In this document: positions 40,029 through 40,950 of the stretch, piece after piece | How the letters are laid out: every line of letters starts with the position of its first letter | Numbering within the stretch: the stretch's first letter is position 1 | Virus record (IMG/VR): IMGVR_UViG_3300034685_000103 | Span: 1 to 40,950 of that record | DNA length: 40,950 nt | Direction: 5' to 3' (one strand) | Origin: a virus | Position numbers and translations under genes: made by a program | Notes under the pieces: model-generated | Databases searched by the model: none | The model's input: the letters and a program-made list of their open reading frames with translations, nothing else | What the model was told of the DNA's origin: nothing

Positions 40029-40950
40029 ATAAGAAGCAAGGCGAGAGCCGAAACCCCGACCCGACCCAGACGGAGCACCAGCCAGACTCAAAGCGAACAG
40101 CCCAGCCTGCAAGCCATGATCCCAATACGCGCTCGAACGAGCTATTCTTGTACCAGTATTCACCCATGTATAATCGCTCAAATAAGTTGATGAAGAGCCA
40201 TTGAAGCTATATTCAGGAATTAATCCCCAAGATATTCTTTTATCCGTTGATTTTATATATCCATAAGTATAAGTCGTAACATCCGTTCGTGGATAAAACT
40301 CTTTCATATTTGCGGGCGTTGCTACATCATTTTCAATATCAAAATATACTCCTTCTGCAGTCTTTAAAAATCCGTCTAAAAACTCCCAAACGTTTCCCCA
40401 CAAGTTTTCTATCCAGAGGAATCTAAACGGATAAGTCACAGTTTGCCCTGTTTGAAAAGTAGCTCCGTTTTCAAGTGTAGTTAGTGTAACTTCTCCATCA
40501 GATTGAGAACCTAAACTCAAAGTATGACCAGTATTTTGACTGTGATTGTCCGTTCCAGAATTTAAATTTGTTATTCCTTGACTAAGAGATGATTGCGAGT
40601 TTAAATTTCCATATTTCAGAGCAAATAATAATCCGAGTAGTCCATAGTCGTATCCGTTTTTCAATCCATAATAGGTTCCAGCGTTTGGAGTTCTATTTTT
40701 TGCAGCAGTTCTAAACTGATCGATAGTTTTCGAAGTTGTAGGTTGAACAAAAGGAATCGAACGTAATCTATTGTCAATATCTACATATCCTTCAAAAGCT
40801 CCCAATCTTCTTTTACAAACTTTTCCATTGTAAATAAAAGCAGGATGGAGTTCATATCCAATCTTGTAATCCCAACTTAGCCATGTTTTCCAAGTATTGC
40901 CTTCTAAAGCCACTTTGTAATAAATTGGTGGAATTTCTACTTTGTAATCT
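40017..40950 (-). CDS. DGR target protein (variable tail adhesin), C-terminal part with variable repeat
   Basis: This is the main part of the 347-residue target, continuing from 237-1. The segment LWGNVWEFLDGF, followed by a G/S/A-rich C-terminus, resembles the formylglycine-generating-enzyme-like C-type lectin fold used by DGR variable proteins such as the BPP-1 tropism determinant. The last ~40 residues are encoded by the variable repeat at 40034-40142 (for example YWDHGLQAGLFALSL). The stop is TGA at 40019-40017. The fold holds variable side chains on a ligand-binding surface, so the likely job is binding variable host receptors at the tail tip. The family assignment rests on the DGR context and the local motifs, and the function is inferred. 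Confidence 0.88.
   Translation of the reverse strand, partial: DYKVEIPPIYYKVALEGNTWKTWLSWDYKIGYELHPAFIYNGKVCKRRLGAFEGYVDIDNRLRSIPFVQPTTSKTIDQFRTAAKNRTPNAGTYYGLKNGYDYGLLGLLFALKYGNLNSQSSLSQGITNLNSGTDNHSQNTGHTLSLGSQSDGEVTLTTLENGATFQTGQTVTYPFRFLWIENLWGNVWEFLDGFLKTAEGVYFDIENDVATPANMKEFYPRTDVTTYTYGYIKSTDKRISWGLIPEYSFNGSSSTYLSDYTWVNTGTRIARSSAYWDHGLQAGLFALSLAGAPSGSGRGFGSRLASYIEI
40034..40142 (-). repeat. DGR variable repeat (VR)
   Basis: The recipient copy at the 3' end of the target gene. Of 30 template adenines (coding sense) 24 are changed: 19 to G, 3 to C and 2 to T. The single other change is T to G at position 40065. All nine AAT codons of the template are altered, giving Y, D, H, S, A and G residues. 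The terminal block GGCTCTCGCCTTGCTT on the coding strand is the likely homing initiation side. The tract is visibly more G/C-rich than the rest of the genome because of the A to G changes. Confidence 0.96.
40824..40950. repeat. Contig-end overlap, right copy
   Basis: Right-hand copy of the exact 127-base overlap with bases 1-127. Joining the two copies restores the reading frame of the DGR target gene, which supports circular closure. Confidence 0.93.

Overview
The window is a complete circular phage genome read as a linear contig. Bases 1-127 are identical to bases 40824-40950, the overlap expected when an assembler closes a circle, so the unique genome is 40,823 bp. It is strongly A/T-rich, almost every gene lies on the minus strand, Shine-Dalgarno sites (GGAGG types) are strong, and TGA is a normal stop codon. 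The gene set is that of a long-tailed siphovirus of a low-GC bacterium. A Firmicute-like or Fusobacteria-like host fits, but the sequence does not decide it. I see no integrase, no CI-like repressor, no tRNA gene and no DNA polymerase, so a strictly lytic or extrachromosomal lifestyle is the simplest reading.

Layout follows minus-strand transcription, that is, decreasing coordinates. The early region runs from about 32.8 kb to 18.1 kb. It starts at near-consensus sigma70 promoters (32.8, 32.07 and 30.4 kb) and holds many small unknown genes, several of them paralogues of each other. It also holds a recombination pair ending in a Bet/RecT annealing protein (28.2-29.6 kb), a ribbon-helix-helix gene, and a signal-peptide protein. 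A second strong promoter (25.5 kb) precedes winged-helix and DnaD-like initiators, a DnaB helicase, SSB and an Nmad1-type protein. A terminator at 18.1 kb ends this unit. Two extended -10 promoters at about 18.0 kb then open the late unit: a truncated ParB piece, a full ParB-like protein, a TET-associated-type glycosyltransferase, terminase, portal, minor head protein, scaffold, decoration, capsid, connectors, major tail protein, a RusA resolvase, tail chaperones, a 1721-residue tape measure protein and the distal tail protein. The unit crosses the contig ends and continues through a diversity-generating retroelement (DGR), tail tip genes and lysis genes. It ends at a strong terminator at 33.44 kb.

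The centrepiece is the DGR. A 347-residue target gene spans the contig junction (237 down to 1, then 40950 down to 40017) and has its variable repeat at the 3' end. The template repeat lies 83 bp beyond the variable repeat, and the reverse transcriptase follows (YMDD and IGNYLSQ motifs). Template and variable repeats align over 109 bp without gaps; 24 of 25 differences fall on template adenines in the coding sense, and all nine AAT codons of the template are changed. An 11-bp inverted repeat lies just past the variable repeat and overlaps the stop codon.

Other points: an in-frame A AAA AAC slippery heptamer near the end of a holin-like gene opens onto an 88-codon frame that has no plausible start of its own; a 200-250 bp intergenic element occurs in three diverged copies; a plus-strand promoter-terminator unit may make a small RNA with anti-Shine-Dalgarno loops; and ParB-like, glycosyltransferase and Nmad1 genes together suggest DNA base modification.
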